NCBI GenBank assembly: GCA_947167105.1
Contig: CAMVGU010000008.1
Span: 38,635-102,634 of the forward strand
Direction of reading: 5' to 3'
Source: an uncultured Selenomonas sp.
Lineage (GTDB): Bacteria; Bacillota; Negativicutes; Selenomonadales; Selenomonadaceae
DNA length: 64,000 bases
The notes beneath the pieces are model-generated. The model ran no database searches and had not been told where the DNA came from. It saw only the letters and a program-made list of their open reading frames with translations. Of this stretch, positions 5,837 through 15,471 are shown one piece after another (position 1 is the stretch's first letter; each line of letters starts with the position of its first letter). A program made the translations under genes and the position numbers.

Positions 5837-7903
5837 TTATTTCCCTCCTGTCTTACTATGAGCCCGGGCCAGTACCGCCTGCCACAGCTCCAGGAGCATC
5901 ATGCAGACAGCCCCCACCAGGCCCCCCAGTACCAGGCCCCCCAGCCCCCTGGCCAGGGACATGAATACGGGGGTGCGCATATGGGCAAAGGTCTCCACCA
6001 TGGAGCCCTGGCCGATGGTGGCCACCAGCACCAGGGCAAAGAATACCATGGTGGGCCACTTGCGCAGCACAGCCATGGCCGCCAGCATAAAGGCGGGATG
6101 GCCGATGAGCAGTTCCTTCGTGCGGGGGCGGGCGTAGAGGGCCTGCTCCAGGAAGGCGCGGAACTGCAGTTCCAGGCCGGAGACAGGCATGCCGGAGCTG
6201 TGGCCGCTGCGGGCCACGAAGACGATGCCTGCGATAAGCACCAGGAAAAGGCCGCACAGGGTCTTAATCCGCACCGGCATGTCCAGGATTTTCCTGAGCT
6301 GGGCCAGTACGCCGTCGCAGTCGTCCATACTGCCGTCAAAGATATCGAAGCGCTGCAGGAAGGCGATGGCCACCAGGACAATGGGCAGCACAAAGGTCAG
6401 CTTGATGCCCCGGAAGATATTGAATTCCAGAAAATACTCCGTATCCGACAGGGAGCCGGAAAGGTAGGCGGCGCCGATAAAAGAGAGGGCCCCTGTCACC
6501 AGCAGCGCGAGAAAGCCCGTCACCAGCAGGCGGGGCAGGGAAATGCGCTCCTTCAGGGAAGCTGCCAGTCCCCGCACCCTGTCAAGCTGCCAGATGACAG
6601 CCAGGGCGGGGAAGACATTGGCGCTGGCTAATGCCGCCACCACGCGGATTTTCGAGCCTGCCCCCATCAGCACGGGAGCTGCCGCCACAAGGGCGCAGAG
6701 GGCAAAGAAGATGTACTGGTATTTAGGTCGGGCGTTGAGGGCCGGGATAACGAGGGACAGGTACAGCACCCCTGCCGCCGCCACTCCCAGCATGACCAGG
6801 GCGCGCAGGGCCGCCGCAGGGTAATAGTCCCCGAAGCTTCCCGCAGGGCCGAAGGTGTAGCCGTTTTGCTGCAGCTTGTCCCGCACCGCCCGGAAATACT
6901 GCATATTGGTTTCCAGCAGGGTAAGCTCCGGAGCTGGCTTTTCGTAGATGCGCAGAAGGTCGATGCGGATATTGCGCTCCTCGTCCGTATTGCTCCAGCG
7001 CTCCACAGCCTGGGCGATTTTCAGCTTGGGCTGCTCGTCCTTGGGAATGGAATAGAGGCGGGAAACCTTGCCGAAGCCCAGTTCTTTAGCCAGATCCTGC
7101 ATGCCCGTCTGCTGATAGAACTGGAGCTGGGTGGTGGCTTCGATGAGTCCCAGGCCGATGCCCCGCTTATCCATTTCCTCGGCAGTGGTCTTTAATGCCT
7201 TGGTGGCCCCCAGGATTTCCGAGCCGGAATAGACGATTTCCGAAACCCTGATGCCCTCCAGGCGGCTGAAGACCGCCCGCACATCATCTTCGGTGCAGCC
7301 CTCGTAGTTGCTGGGACGGGCCAGCACATAGAAGCCCGCCTCGTTCACCGCCCGCATCTCGTCCGTGGGCATGCCAATATTCATTTTGAGGAAGGATTCA
7401 AAGTGGGCCTTGACAGCCAGCACTTCCTCCCCGCCCACCTGCAGCACCGTTACACGGGTCTCTCCCAGGCGGCGCCTGAGATCTTCCCTGACTTCCTTGA
7501 AGGTCCCGGCATCATGGCCCACTACATAGGCTTCCGTGCCTACGATTTTATTCTGTGCCACCAGCTCCCGCCACAGGGGATCGGTCAGGGTGCCTGCATG
7601 GTAGGCAGTGAGGATTTCGCTGCCGGAAAGGGCCGTACATTTGCCGTTGGCATTGAGCTTCTTGAATGTGGTCTCATAGACTGCCAGGCTGGTGATGCCG
7701 GCTTCCCTGGCCTCGGAGAGCACCTGCTCCGGGGGCAGGCCCTCCCGCTCCGCCAGCTCCAGGAGGCCCTCGTAGTCGATAGCGAGATCCACCTGGCGGC
7801 TCTGCTCCTCGACGGCATGGCGCTGAAAACCGATGACCAGGGAGGCAAGCAGCCCCAGGGCTATAAAGAGCAGCAGGATTTTATTGTATTGCCAATCCTT
7901 CAT
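5837..7903 (-). CDS. DUF5693 family membrane protein
   Basis: 688 residues. One membrane segment lies at residues 8-25. A soluble region follows (about 30-345), beginning QVDLAIDYEGLLELAEREG, as in the DUF5693 family. The C-terminal half (about 350-670) has at least seven to eight hydrophobic segments, so the protein is a polytopic inner-membrane protein with a large outer domain. The ribosome site is GGTGA, 7 bases before ATG 7903. Genes of this family often lie beside csaB, as here. The function is not known; a part in moving or making a wall polymer for CsaB is a guess from context. Confidence 0.75.
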   Translation of the reverse strand: MKDWQYNKILLLFIALGLLASLVIGFQRHAVEEQSRQVDLAIDYEGLLELAEREGLPPEQVLSEAREAGITSLAVYETTFKKLNANGKCTALSGSEILTAYHAGTLTDPLWRELVAQNKIVGTEAYVVGHDAGTFKEVREDLRRRLGETRVTVLQVGGEEVLAVKAHFESFLKMNIGMPTDEMRAVNEAGFYVLARPSNYEGCTEDDVRAVFSRLEGIRVSEIVYSGSEILGATKALKTTAEEMDKRGIGLGLIEATTQLQFYQQTGMQDLAKELGFGKVSRLYSIPKDEQPKLKIAQAVERWSNTDEERNIRIDLLRIYEKPAPELTLLETNMQYFRAVRDKLQQNGYTFGPAGSFGDYYPAAALRALVMLGVAAAGVLYLSLVIPALNARPKYQYIFFALCALVAAAPVLMGAGSKIRVVAALASANVFPALAVIWQLDRVRGLAASLKERISLPRLLVTGFLALLVTGALSFIGAAYLSGSLSDTEYFLEFNIFRGIKLTFVLPIVLVAIAFLQRFDIFDGSMDDCDGVLAQLRKILDMPVRIKTLCGLFLVLIAGIVFVARSGHSSGMPVSGLELQFRAFLEQALYARPRTKELLIGHPAFMLAAMAVLRKWPTMVFFALVLVATIGQGSMVETFAHMRTPVFMSLARGLGGLVLGGLVGAVCMMLLELWQAVLARAHSKTGGK

Positions 7904-7915
7904 GTAAAAATCACC

Positions 7916-8626
7916 TTATTTTTCTGCAGGCTGATACCCTGCCTGCATCACGATGGAGCCTTCCCCCTGCTCCGCCCTTTGCAGCACCAGGCCAAAGGGC
8001 AGCTCGTCGGGGCCGGCCAGCCGGATATCCCCGAACATGTCGCCGAAGATGCCTTCCAGCCTCGCCGTGCCGATGCGGCTGTTTTTAAGGTGCAGATGCT
8101 CCATGCGGAAATACAGGGAGCCTAAGTCCTCTATGACCTTGCCGGCCAGCTCGATTTCCGCCTTGTGGCCGAAAATCTTCGCCTCCGCCGTCACCAGCAC
8201 CCGCTCCGGGCGAATCTGCACCTGTACATTTTCCAGCCGCTCAATGCGGCGGGAGAGGACTTCCCGCAGATTTTCCTCCGAGACAATGCCCTGCAGGGTC
8301 AGCTCCTTGGCTGAGGTTACGCGGACTTCTCCCTCCTGCAGGAGGGCAGCCATATCAAGATGCACGCCCCTCCCCGTAAGGGTCAGTTCCTGCAGATAGA
8401 GCTGCCCGATTTTGCCCTGATGGGCCACTGCCTGCAGGTCATCCACCTGCCCCAGCAGCAAGAGAAAGCCCGGCACGGTGGATGTGCGTACCTGCACATC
8501 CTTGGTTTTCAGGGCTTCCACAGCCTTGGTCTCCAGGGAGCGCTCCGTAAGCATAGGCAGCGCAAACTGCCCCAGCACGAGTAATATTATGCAGAACGCG
8601 CCGATAATAGTCAAGCCTTTGCGCAA
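7916..8626 (-). CDS. DUF2993 (LmeA-like) envelope lipid-binding protein
   Basis: 236 residues. An N-terminal membrane anchor or signal (residues 6-24) is followed by a region rich in beta strands with LTGRGVHLDMAALL and repeated short strands, as in DUF2993 proteins; that fold is thought to bind lipids at the envelope. The start is TTG at 8626 behind GGAGG. The DUF5693 gene begins 12 bases after its stop. So DUF2993, DUF5693 and csaB form one likely envelope operon. The exact role is unknown. Confidence 0.65.
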   Translation of the reverse strand: MRKGLTIIGAFCIILLVLGQFALPMLTERSLETKAVEALKTKDVQVRTSTVPGFLLLLGQVDDLQAVAHQGKIGQLYLQELTLTGRGVHLDMAALLQEGEVRVTSAKELTLQGIVSEENLREVLSRRIERLENVQVQIRPERVLVTAEAKIFGHKAEIELAGKVIEDLGSLYFRMEHLHLKNSRIGTARLEGIFGDMFGDIRLAGPDELPFGLVLQRAEQGEGSIVMQAGYQPAEK

Positions 8627-8689
8627 AATCCGCCCTCCATTTAAATAGCAATGAAAGCTTCGCTTTCAAGGTTCTAATAAGCTTCGCTT

Positions 8690-8711
8690 TCCCGCCCCCA
8701 AGGGGGCGGAC
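8690..8711. repeat. Short copy of GC-rich repeat, family 2
   Basis: CCCGCCCCCAAGGGGGCGGAC is present without the first half of the repeat. Just upstream (8651-8667) is a small palindrome GAAAGC-TTC-GCTTTC, with a second partial copy at 8679-8691. Confidence 0.4.
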
Positions 8712-8720
8712 TAATTAACA

Positions 8721-8750
8721 GCATAAAGAGCCAGAGACTTGTCTGGCTCT
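8721..8750 (-). terminator. Terminator of prfB
   Basis: AGAGCCAGA (8728-8736) pairs with TCTGGCTCT (8742-8750), followed on the minus strand by TTATGC. It lies within 10 bases of the prfB stop. Confidence 0.75.
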
Positions 8751-8757
8751 CTTAAAG

Positions 8758-9864
8758 TCAAATCTCGTGGTTTGCCTTGGCGGCCAGGAAGGCGCGGATA
8801 AAGAGGTCGATATCCCCGTCCATCACCGCCTGCACATTGCCGGTCTCGGCCTGGGTGCGGGTGTCCTTGACCATGGTGTAGGGCTGGAACACATAGGAAC
8901 GTATCTGGCTGCCCCATTCGATTTTCTGCTGGTCGCCTTCCAGCTTGGCCAGTTCCGCTTCCTTCTTCTCCATTTCCAGCTCAAAAAGCTTGGCCCTGAG
9001 CATTTTCAGGCACTGCTCCCGGTTCTGGAGCTGGGAGCGCTCATTCTGGCACTGCACCACAATGCCCGTGGGCTCGTGGGTCATGCGCACGGCGGAGGAG
9101 GTCTTGTTGATGTGCTGGCCACCGGCGCCGGAGGCGCGGTAGGTATCCACCCGCACATCCGCCATATTGATGTCCACTTCCACCGCGTCGTCGATCTCCG
9201 GCATGATGTCACAGGCGGAGAAGGAGGTGTGGCGGCGGGCGTTGGCATCAAAGGGGGAGATGCGCACCAGGCGATGCACTCCCTTCTCTGATTTCAGGAA
9301 GCCGTAGGCGTTGCGCCCCTTGATAAAGAGGGTAGCGCTCTTGACTCCCGCTTCATCACCTGGCAGGAGATCTGCCGTCTCCACGGTGAAGCCGTGGCGC
9401 TCGGCCCAGCGCCCGTACATGCGCAGGAGCATCTGGGTCCAGTCCTGGGCCTCCGTGCCCCCCGCCCCGGCGTGGAGGGTGAGAATGGCGTTGTTCCCGT
9501 CATAGGGGCCGGAGAGCAGGACTTCCAGTTGCAGGGCTTCCAGCCCTTCCTCCACTGCCTCAATCTCCGCCTTCACATCTTCCTCGGAAACTTCCTCCGG
9601 GGCTTCCAGGCCCATTTCCCACAGTGTCTGGGCATCCTCGTACTTGCCGCAGAGCTCCTTGTACTTGTCGACGCTGATTTTCACGTCATTCAGTTCCTGG
9701 TTGATTTTCTGGGCTTCCTCGGCATCATCCCAGAAGGTGGGCTCCCCCATCTTGTATTCCAGCTCCGCGATCTTCGCTTCCTTGGCCGGGACTTCCAGGG
9801 ACTGGCCCATCTGGTCAAGTTTAGTCTTCAGCTCGCCAAGGCGAGGCTTATAATCTTCAAGCAT
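8758..9864 (-). CDS. prfB: Peptide chain release factor 2
   Basis: 368 residues, full length for RF2, which ends translation at UGA and UAA. The stop-codon-reading tripeptide SPF is seen in RISPFDANARRH (about residue 203), and the catalytic GGQ in ASGAGGQHINKTSS (about 246). The start is ATG 9864 with TGAGGT upstream. Many bacteria control RF2 by a +1 frameshift at an in-frame UGA near codon 25. Here the frame runs straight through that place (GQSLEVPAKEAKIAEL) with no UGA, so that control is absent. It is separated from secA by about 400 bases holding repeats, so it is probably its own transcription unit. Confidence 0.96.
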   Translation of the reverse strand: MLEDYKPRLGELKTKLDQMGQSLEVPAKEAKIAELEYKMGEPTFWDDAEEAQKINQELNDVKISVDKYKELCGKYEDAQTLWEMGLEAPEEVSEEDVKAEIEAVEEGLEALQLEVLLSGPYDGNNAILTLHAGAGGTEAQDWTQMLLRMYGRWAERHGFTVETADLLPGDEAGVKSATLFIKGRNAYGFLKSEKGVHRLVRISPFDANARRHTSFSACDIMPEIDDAVEVDINMADVRVDTYRASGAGGQHINKTSSAVRMTHEPTGIVVQCQNERSQLQNREQCLKMLRAKLFELEMEKKEAELAKLEGDQQKIEWGSQIRSYVFQPYTMVKDTRTQAETGNVQAVMDGDIDLFIRAFLAAKANHEI

Positions 9865-9889
9865 TCAATTACCTCATTTGAATAGCTAT

Positions 9890-9937
9890 GGGCCGCAAGC
9901 GGCCCAAGGTTTTAAAGGGCCGCAGACGGCCCAAAAA
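9890..9937. repeat. Pair of GGGCCG..CGGCCC hairpins
   Basis: GGGCCGCAAGCGGCCC (9890-9905) and GGGCCGCAGACGGCCC (about 9920-9935) are two small hairpins in a row upstream of prfB. No T-run of note follows. Role unknown. Confidence 0.35.
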
Positions 9938-10009
9938 TCCATCGGGAAGGAGCGGTTACTTCGCGCCCAGAGAGTACCTTTCTTTGCCCACACAAAGAGA
10001 ACAGAAACT

Positions 10010-10121
10010 CCGCGCCCAGGGATGGGCGCTGCGCCACTCGTTCTCCATGGATGGGAACAAGTGGCGCGGTTTTCTTTGGTTACTTTCTTTGTCCACACAA
10101 AGAAAGTAACACCACCGCAGT
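10010..10121 (+). repeat. Structured intergenic repeat, family 1, copy A
   Basis: The unit is CTCCGCGCCCAGGGATGGGCG, then a long hairpin (GCGCCACT...AGTGGCGC), then TTTTCTTTGG and a perfect palindrome TTACTTTCTTTGT/ACAAAGAAAGTAA (10080-10109), then ACCACG-like sequence. Other copies are at 16949-17218 (opposite strand), 22464-22580, 24810-24966 and 26430-26762. The long-hairpin arms differ between copies, but base pairing is kept. Confidence 0.65.
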
Positions 10122-10160
10122 AACTTAAAGAGCAAATTTGCGAGATGGCACTTACCTGCT

Positions 10161-10231
10161 CCCCCCACCACCCTCAAGAGGGCTAGCTTTGCGTCGCCGC
10201 TGCGCGGTCCCCCGCCCCCCAGGGGGGCGGA
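10161..10231. repeat. Dispersed GC-rich palindromic repeat, family 2
   Basis: CCCCCCACCACC at the left and CCCCCGCCCCCCAGGGGGGCGGAC at the right, separated by a variable segment with GTCGCCGCTGCGC. It lies between secA and the family-1 repeat. It may serve as the secA terminator, as no better one is seen. Confidence 0.5.
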
Positions 10232-10263
10232 CTGTGTTTTGCGGCGGTTAGTTTCCTAGGTAC

Positions 10264-12858
<2,595 letters not shown>

Positions 12859-12895
12859 GGAAATCACTCCTCCTAAAAAAACGTACTTCTTCACA

Positions 12896-12924
12896 ATATT
12901 ATCAGACGTATAGGGAGAAGTCAA
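12896..12924 (-). promoter_or_regulatory. Sigma-70-type promoter of secA
   Basis: On the minus strand TTGACT (12919-12924) and TAATAT (12896-12901) are 17 bp apart. This places the RNA start about 30 bases before the TTG start codon and downstream of the hpf terminator. Confidence 0.75.
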
Positions 12925-12934
12925 ACCGGGCGCA

Positions 12935-12970
12935 GCAAAAAAGCCCCCCTTCCGCCGGGGAAGGGGGGCC
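12935..12970 (-). terminator. Terminator of hpf
   Basis: A 12-bp GC-rich stem pairs AGCCCCCCTTCC (12942-12953) with GGAAGGGGGGC (12959-12969), followed on the minus strand by TTTTTTGC. Confidence 0.9.
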
Positions 12971-12991
12971 GCCTCTGCAAGACCCAAAAAA

Positions 12992-13537
12992 TCAGTTGCC
13001 GGATTCAATCAGGCCGTAGTCGCCGTCGTCCCGGCGGTAGACCACATTCACGTCCTCCGTCTGGGCGTCACGGTAGACAAAGAAATTATGGTTCAGGAGA
13101 TTCATCTGCATGATGGCCTCCTGGACATCCATGGGTTTCACCACGAATTTCTTCTTCTTGACAACCGCGTATTCCTCCCCTGCATCCTGGCGGGCAGAGA
13201 GCTCGTCATCCTTGAAGGCTTCGGCTTTCAGCCCCCCCTCGCGGAAGCGGCGGGAAAGCTTGGTCTTCTGCTTGTGGATCTGGCGCTCCAGCTTCTCCAC
13301 TACAAGGTCGATAGACGTATACATATCCATTGTGGCTTCCTCGCCGCGCAAGAGGACGCCGCCCTGCACCGGCACAGTCACCTCAACGATATGACGGCCC
13401 TTGGATACGGTTAAGAGCACCGTGATCTCTCCCACGTTCTCAAAGTACTTCGTGACCTTGCCGACCCTTTTTTCCACGTACTCACGCAAGGAAGGAGTGA
13501 TCTCGATGTTCTTGCCTCTTACAGTGAATGTTGCCAT
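12992..13537 (-). CDS. hpf: Ribosome hibernation promoting factor, long form
   Basis: 181 residues. This protein binds idle 70S ribosomes and pairs them into 100S dimers. The N-terminal RaiA/YfiA domain (about 1-100) begins [28 protein letters not shown]. The C-terminal domain (about 125-181, with [40 protein letters not shown]) marks the long, dimerising form. The ATG at 13537 is preferred over the GTG two codons upstream because AAAGGGG is 8 bases before it. It stands alone between the cold-shock gene and secA. Confidence 0.93.
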   Translation of the reverse strand: MATFTVRGKNIEITPSLREYVEKRVGKVTKYFENVGEITVLLTVSKGRHIVEVTVPVQGGVLLRGEEATMDMYTSIDLVVEKLERQIHKQKTKLSRRFREGGLKAEAFKDDELSARQDAGEEYAVVKKKKFVVKPMDVQEAIMQMNLLNHNFFVYRDAQTEDVNVVYRRDDGDYGLIESGN

Positions 13538-13602
13538 ACGCACATCCCCTTTCTATTCTCTATGCTGTATGTATTCGGCGGCACCGCCCAAATCCCTGCC
13601 TG

Positions 13603-13641
13603 AAAAAAAATAAAAATACCCGGCTCCCTGGGGGAACCGGG
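13603..13641 (-). terminator. Terminator of the cold-shock gene
   Basis: CCCGGCTCCC (13619-13628) pairs with GGGAACCGGG (13632-13641) by its outer bases, and the minus strand continues into a T-rich run (TATTTTTATTTTTTTT). Confidence 0.85.
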
Positions 13642-13662
13642 ACGGTTATGCCAGATTATTGC

Positions 13663-13863
13663 TCAGGCCGTCTTTACCACGTTGGCAGCCTGCGGACCGC
13701 GAGCACCTTCCACGATCTCGAACTCCACATCCTGGCCCTCAACAAGGGTCTTGAAGCCTTCATCCTGGATAGCGGAGAAGTGTACGAACACATCGTCCCC
13801 ATCCTCACGAGCGATGAAACCATAACCTTTTTCAGCGCTGAACCACTTTACTTTCCCTACCAT
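13663..13863 (-). CDS. Cold-shock domain protein
   Basis: 66 residues, the standard single cold-shock domain that binds single-stranded RNA. RNP1 is KGYGFI and RNP2 is VFVHF; the ends MVGKVKWF and GPQAANVV are typical. The ribosome site AGGAGG is about 9 bases before ATG 13863. A perfect promoter lies about 104 bases upstream, leaving a leader of roughly 95-100 bases with strong hairpins (GGGAGCGC..GCGCTCC, and CTGC repeats). Such leaders often act as temperature-sensing RNA in this family; that is inference here. Confidence 0.95.
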   Translation of the reverse strand: MVGKVKWFSAEKGYGFIAREDGDDVFVHFSAIQDEGFKTLVEGQDVEFEIVEGARGPQAANVVKTA

Positions 13864-13966
13864 GTATGATTCCTCCTATGAAACCGGGAGCGCCCCGCGC
13901 TCCTGCCTGCAACCGCAGGCTGCAGGGCAACTTTCTCTGAGTGGCCTTCCGGCCCCACAAATCTGT

Positions 13967-13995
13967 ATTATAAATGAAAGCTATGGAACTGTCAA
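13967..13995 (-). promoter_or_regulatory. Consensus promoter of the cold-shock gene
   Basis: TTGACA (13990-13995) and TATAAT (13967-13972) on the minus strand are exactly 17 bp apart, a full consensus match and the strongest promoter in the window. Confidence 0.9.
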
Positions 13996-14069
13996 CTATT
14001 GACAATTTTTTTGTTTCAATCCACGTCGGTTGAAAAAGCTGGCAGGAGCGGCGGGAGCCGCCCCCGGAT

Positions 14070-14855
14070 TCACAGGCCGTTGTTCTCATGGAGCAGTTTG
14101 TACTTCTGCTTCTCGAAGAATTCATCCACCGAGCGCAGCAGTTCCTCCCGGCTCAGGGATTTCAGGAGATAGCCGTCAGGCTTTAAGGCCAGCACCTTCA
14201 TCACGCTTTCCCTGTCCCCCTTGCTGGTGAGGAAGATGACGGGCAGCCTGCCCACCCTGGTTTCGCTCCTGATCATTTCCAGCACCTGGGGGCCGGAGGT
14301 CACGGGCATTTCATAATCCAGCAGGATAAGATCCGGCGTATTGTCCGCTATATACATCATGGCCTGGGCGCCGGAGGTGACTATTGTCACCCGGTATTTG
14401 GCCGCCAGCCAGCCCTTCATAATCTTCAGGAAAGCCCCGTCATCGTCCACCAGCAGGATGCTCTTGCGCCGGGAGTATTCGTCATTGGCGGTGATGAGCC
14501 TGTCCGCTTCCTCCACCAGAGCCTTCACGTTCAGGGGCCTGTCAAAGCGGGCAGAGACCAGGGCCTCGGGGATAATCTCCTCCACCGTGTCGATCTCCAT
14601 CTGGTTGCCCACCAGCATCAGCAGCTTGTCATGCTCCGTGCAGAGATCCTTCAAGTAAATCCAGGTATCCGTCAGCTCATCCACATAATCCCCCAGATAG
14701 CAGACGATCATATCAGCCATGCTCCTGTAGGCATCCAGTTCCTTGACCGTAGGCCCCGAGGAAATGACCTCATAGCCTGCCTCCCGCAGGTTCTTCTCAA
14801 TGGCTCCCACCATAAAGGCCGCTCCCCGGCTGACCAGCACGACTTTCTTCTCCAT
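14070..14855 (-). CDS. Tandem receiver-domain response regulator without output domain
   Basis: 261 residues with two CheY-like halves. Residues 1-120 have the receiver layout but no clear acidic triad, so it is probably not phosphorylated. Residues 131-255 are a canonical receiver: acidic DDD at 137-139, phospho-acceptor D180 in LILLDYEMP, T210 in FLTSK, K232 in YLLKS. No DNA-binding or enzyme domain follows. The start is ATG 14855 with AGGAGG upstream. No kinase gene is near. It may act by protein contact, as CheY-like proteins do; its partner is unknown. Confidence 0.8.
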   Translation of the reverse strand: MEKKVVLVSRGAAFMVGAIEKNLREAGYEVISSGPTVKELDAYRSMADMIVCYLGDYVDELTDTWIYLKDLCTEHDKLLMLVGNQMEIDTVEEIIPEALVSARFDRPLNVKALVEEADRLITANDEYSRRKSILLVDDDGAFLKIMKGWLAAKYRVTIVTSGAQAMMYIADNTPDLILLDYEMPVTSGPQVLEMIRSETRVGRLPVIFLTSKGDRESVMKVLALKPDGYLLKSLSREELLRSVDEFFEKQKYKLLHENNGL

Positions 14856-14971
14856 CGTATTCCTCCTGTTGCAGCTCCTTGCCCGCTCTGTTCACTATCC
14901 TAAACTTACGCACATTTACTGCCTCCTACTTCGACACAGGCAGGGCAAATTCCTTTTTTTAGGAAATTCAA

Positions 14972-15005
14972 AGGGCCTGCCGCCCGAAGGTATGCGGCAA
15001 GCCCT
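14972..15005 (-). terminator. Minus-strand terminator-like hairpin, possible end of an antisense RNA
   Basis: AGGGCCTGCCGC (14972-14983, plus strand) pairs with GCGGCAAGCCCT (14994-15005) over 12 bp with one G-U. The minus strand then reads TTTGAATTTCC. No minus-strand gene ends here. It sits about 120 bases upstream of the peptide gene at 15124, as the hairpin at 2193 does for its peptide. Confidence 0.45.
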
Positions 15006-15010
15006 GATAA

Positions 15011-15039
15011 TCGACGAAATGAAATTCATTCTGTATACT
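15011..15039 (+). promoter_or_regulatory. Promoter candidate of the second small-peptide gene
   Basis: TCGACG (15011-15016) and TATACT (15034-15039) are 17 bp apart. RNA would start near 15046, about 18 bases before the element that pairs with the 3' end. Confidence 0.5.
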
Positions 15040-15123
15040 ATTCGTAAGCTACGAAACGGTAGGCGGTTAGTCCTCTCATAAATGCCGGCGCTCACAGCGC
15101 ATGGTATATGGGAGGTGAGACGC

Positions 15124-15195
15124 ATGGACAACATGACGCTTCAGCTATTGCTGATCCTCTTGATAATCCTTGCCGTCAATAATATGAAGAAATAA
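15124..15195 (+). CDS. 23-residue membrane peptide, type I toxin candidate
   Basis: The peptide begins MDNMTLQLLLILLIILAVN and ends with two Lys. It is almost wholly one membrane helix, as in type I toxins of Firmicutes. GGGAGGTGAG is the ribosome site, 5-6 bases before ATG 15124. A perfect 10-bp stem (AATAACCGCC 15191-15200, GGCGGTTATT 15218-15227) overlaps the stop codon and matches the terminator of the peptide gene at 2262. The messenger's two ends can pair, and a minus-strand terminator lies upstream. The toxin role is inferred. Confidence 0.5.
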   Translation: MDNMTLQLLLILLIILAVNNMKK

Positions 15196-15227
15196 CCGCC
15201 CGCAGTCCCCAAACTCTGGCGGTTATT
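15191..15227 (+). terminator. First hairpin after the 23-residue peptide gene
   Basis: A perfect 10-bp stem overlaps the stop codon and is followed by CCTATTAGG rather than a T-run. It may stabilise or cut short the messenger. The main terminator follows at 15280-15306. Confidence 0.5.
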
Positions 15228-15279
15228 CCTATTAGGATTAACTTGTCAAGCGAGGACTAACCGTTTACCAGTAGCCCGC

Positions 15280-15307
15280 CTCCTGTTAGCAGCAGGAGGC
15301 TTTTTCT
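15280..15307 (+). terminator. Main terminator of the small-peptide locus
   Basis: GCCTCCTG pairs with CAGGAGGC across a 7-base loop, followed by TTTTTCTG. Confidence 0.85.
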
Positions 15308-15364
15308 GTTGCAATTATAACACGATAGCATCAGGAAAGTCAATATGTCAGCAAATTGCGTACA

Positions 15365-15393
15365 TTGACTAGCCAGAGAGGCTGTAGTATCAT
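15365..15393 (+). promoter_or_regulatory. Promoter candidate of the GT39 gene
   Basis: TTGACT (15365-15370) and TATCAT (15388-15393) are 17 bp apart, about 80 bases before the start codon at 15472. Confidence 0.55.
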
Positions 15394-15471
15394 GATTCAT
15401 AAGGGTAAGCATGAAAAGAAATTTTCATAAAACCTGCAGCGTGAAGGACTTGCTTTTTGGGGGCGCTACCT

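Larger units (their letters stand above)
15064..15263 (+). promoter_or_regulatory. Long-range 5'-3' RNA pairing around the small-peptide gene
   Basis: CGGTTAGTCCTC (15064-15075, before the gene) is the exact complement of GAGGACTAACCG (15252-15263, after it). Such 5'-3' closure of the messenger, which keeps it untranslated, is a known trait of type I toxin messengers. Twelve exact base pairs between two UTRs is unlikely by chance in this short span. Confidence 0.55.

Noticed and set aside
12859..13008. N-terminal extension of SecA in the open frame
   Set aside because: It covers the secA promoter and the hpf terminator; the SecA family starts at MLGFLK, which has the ribosome site.
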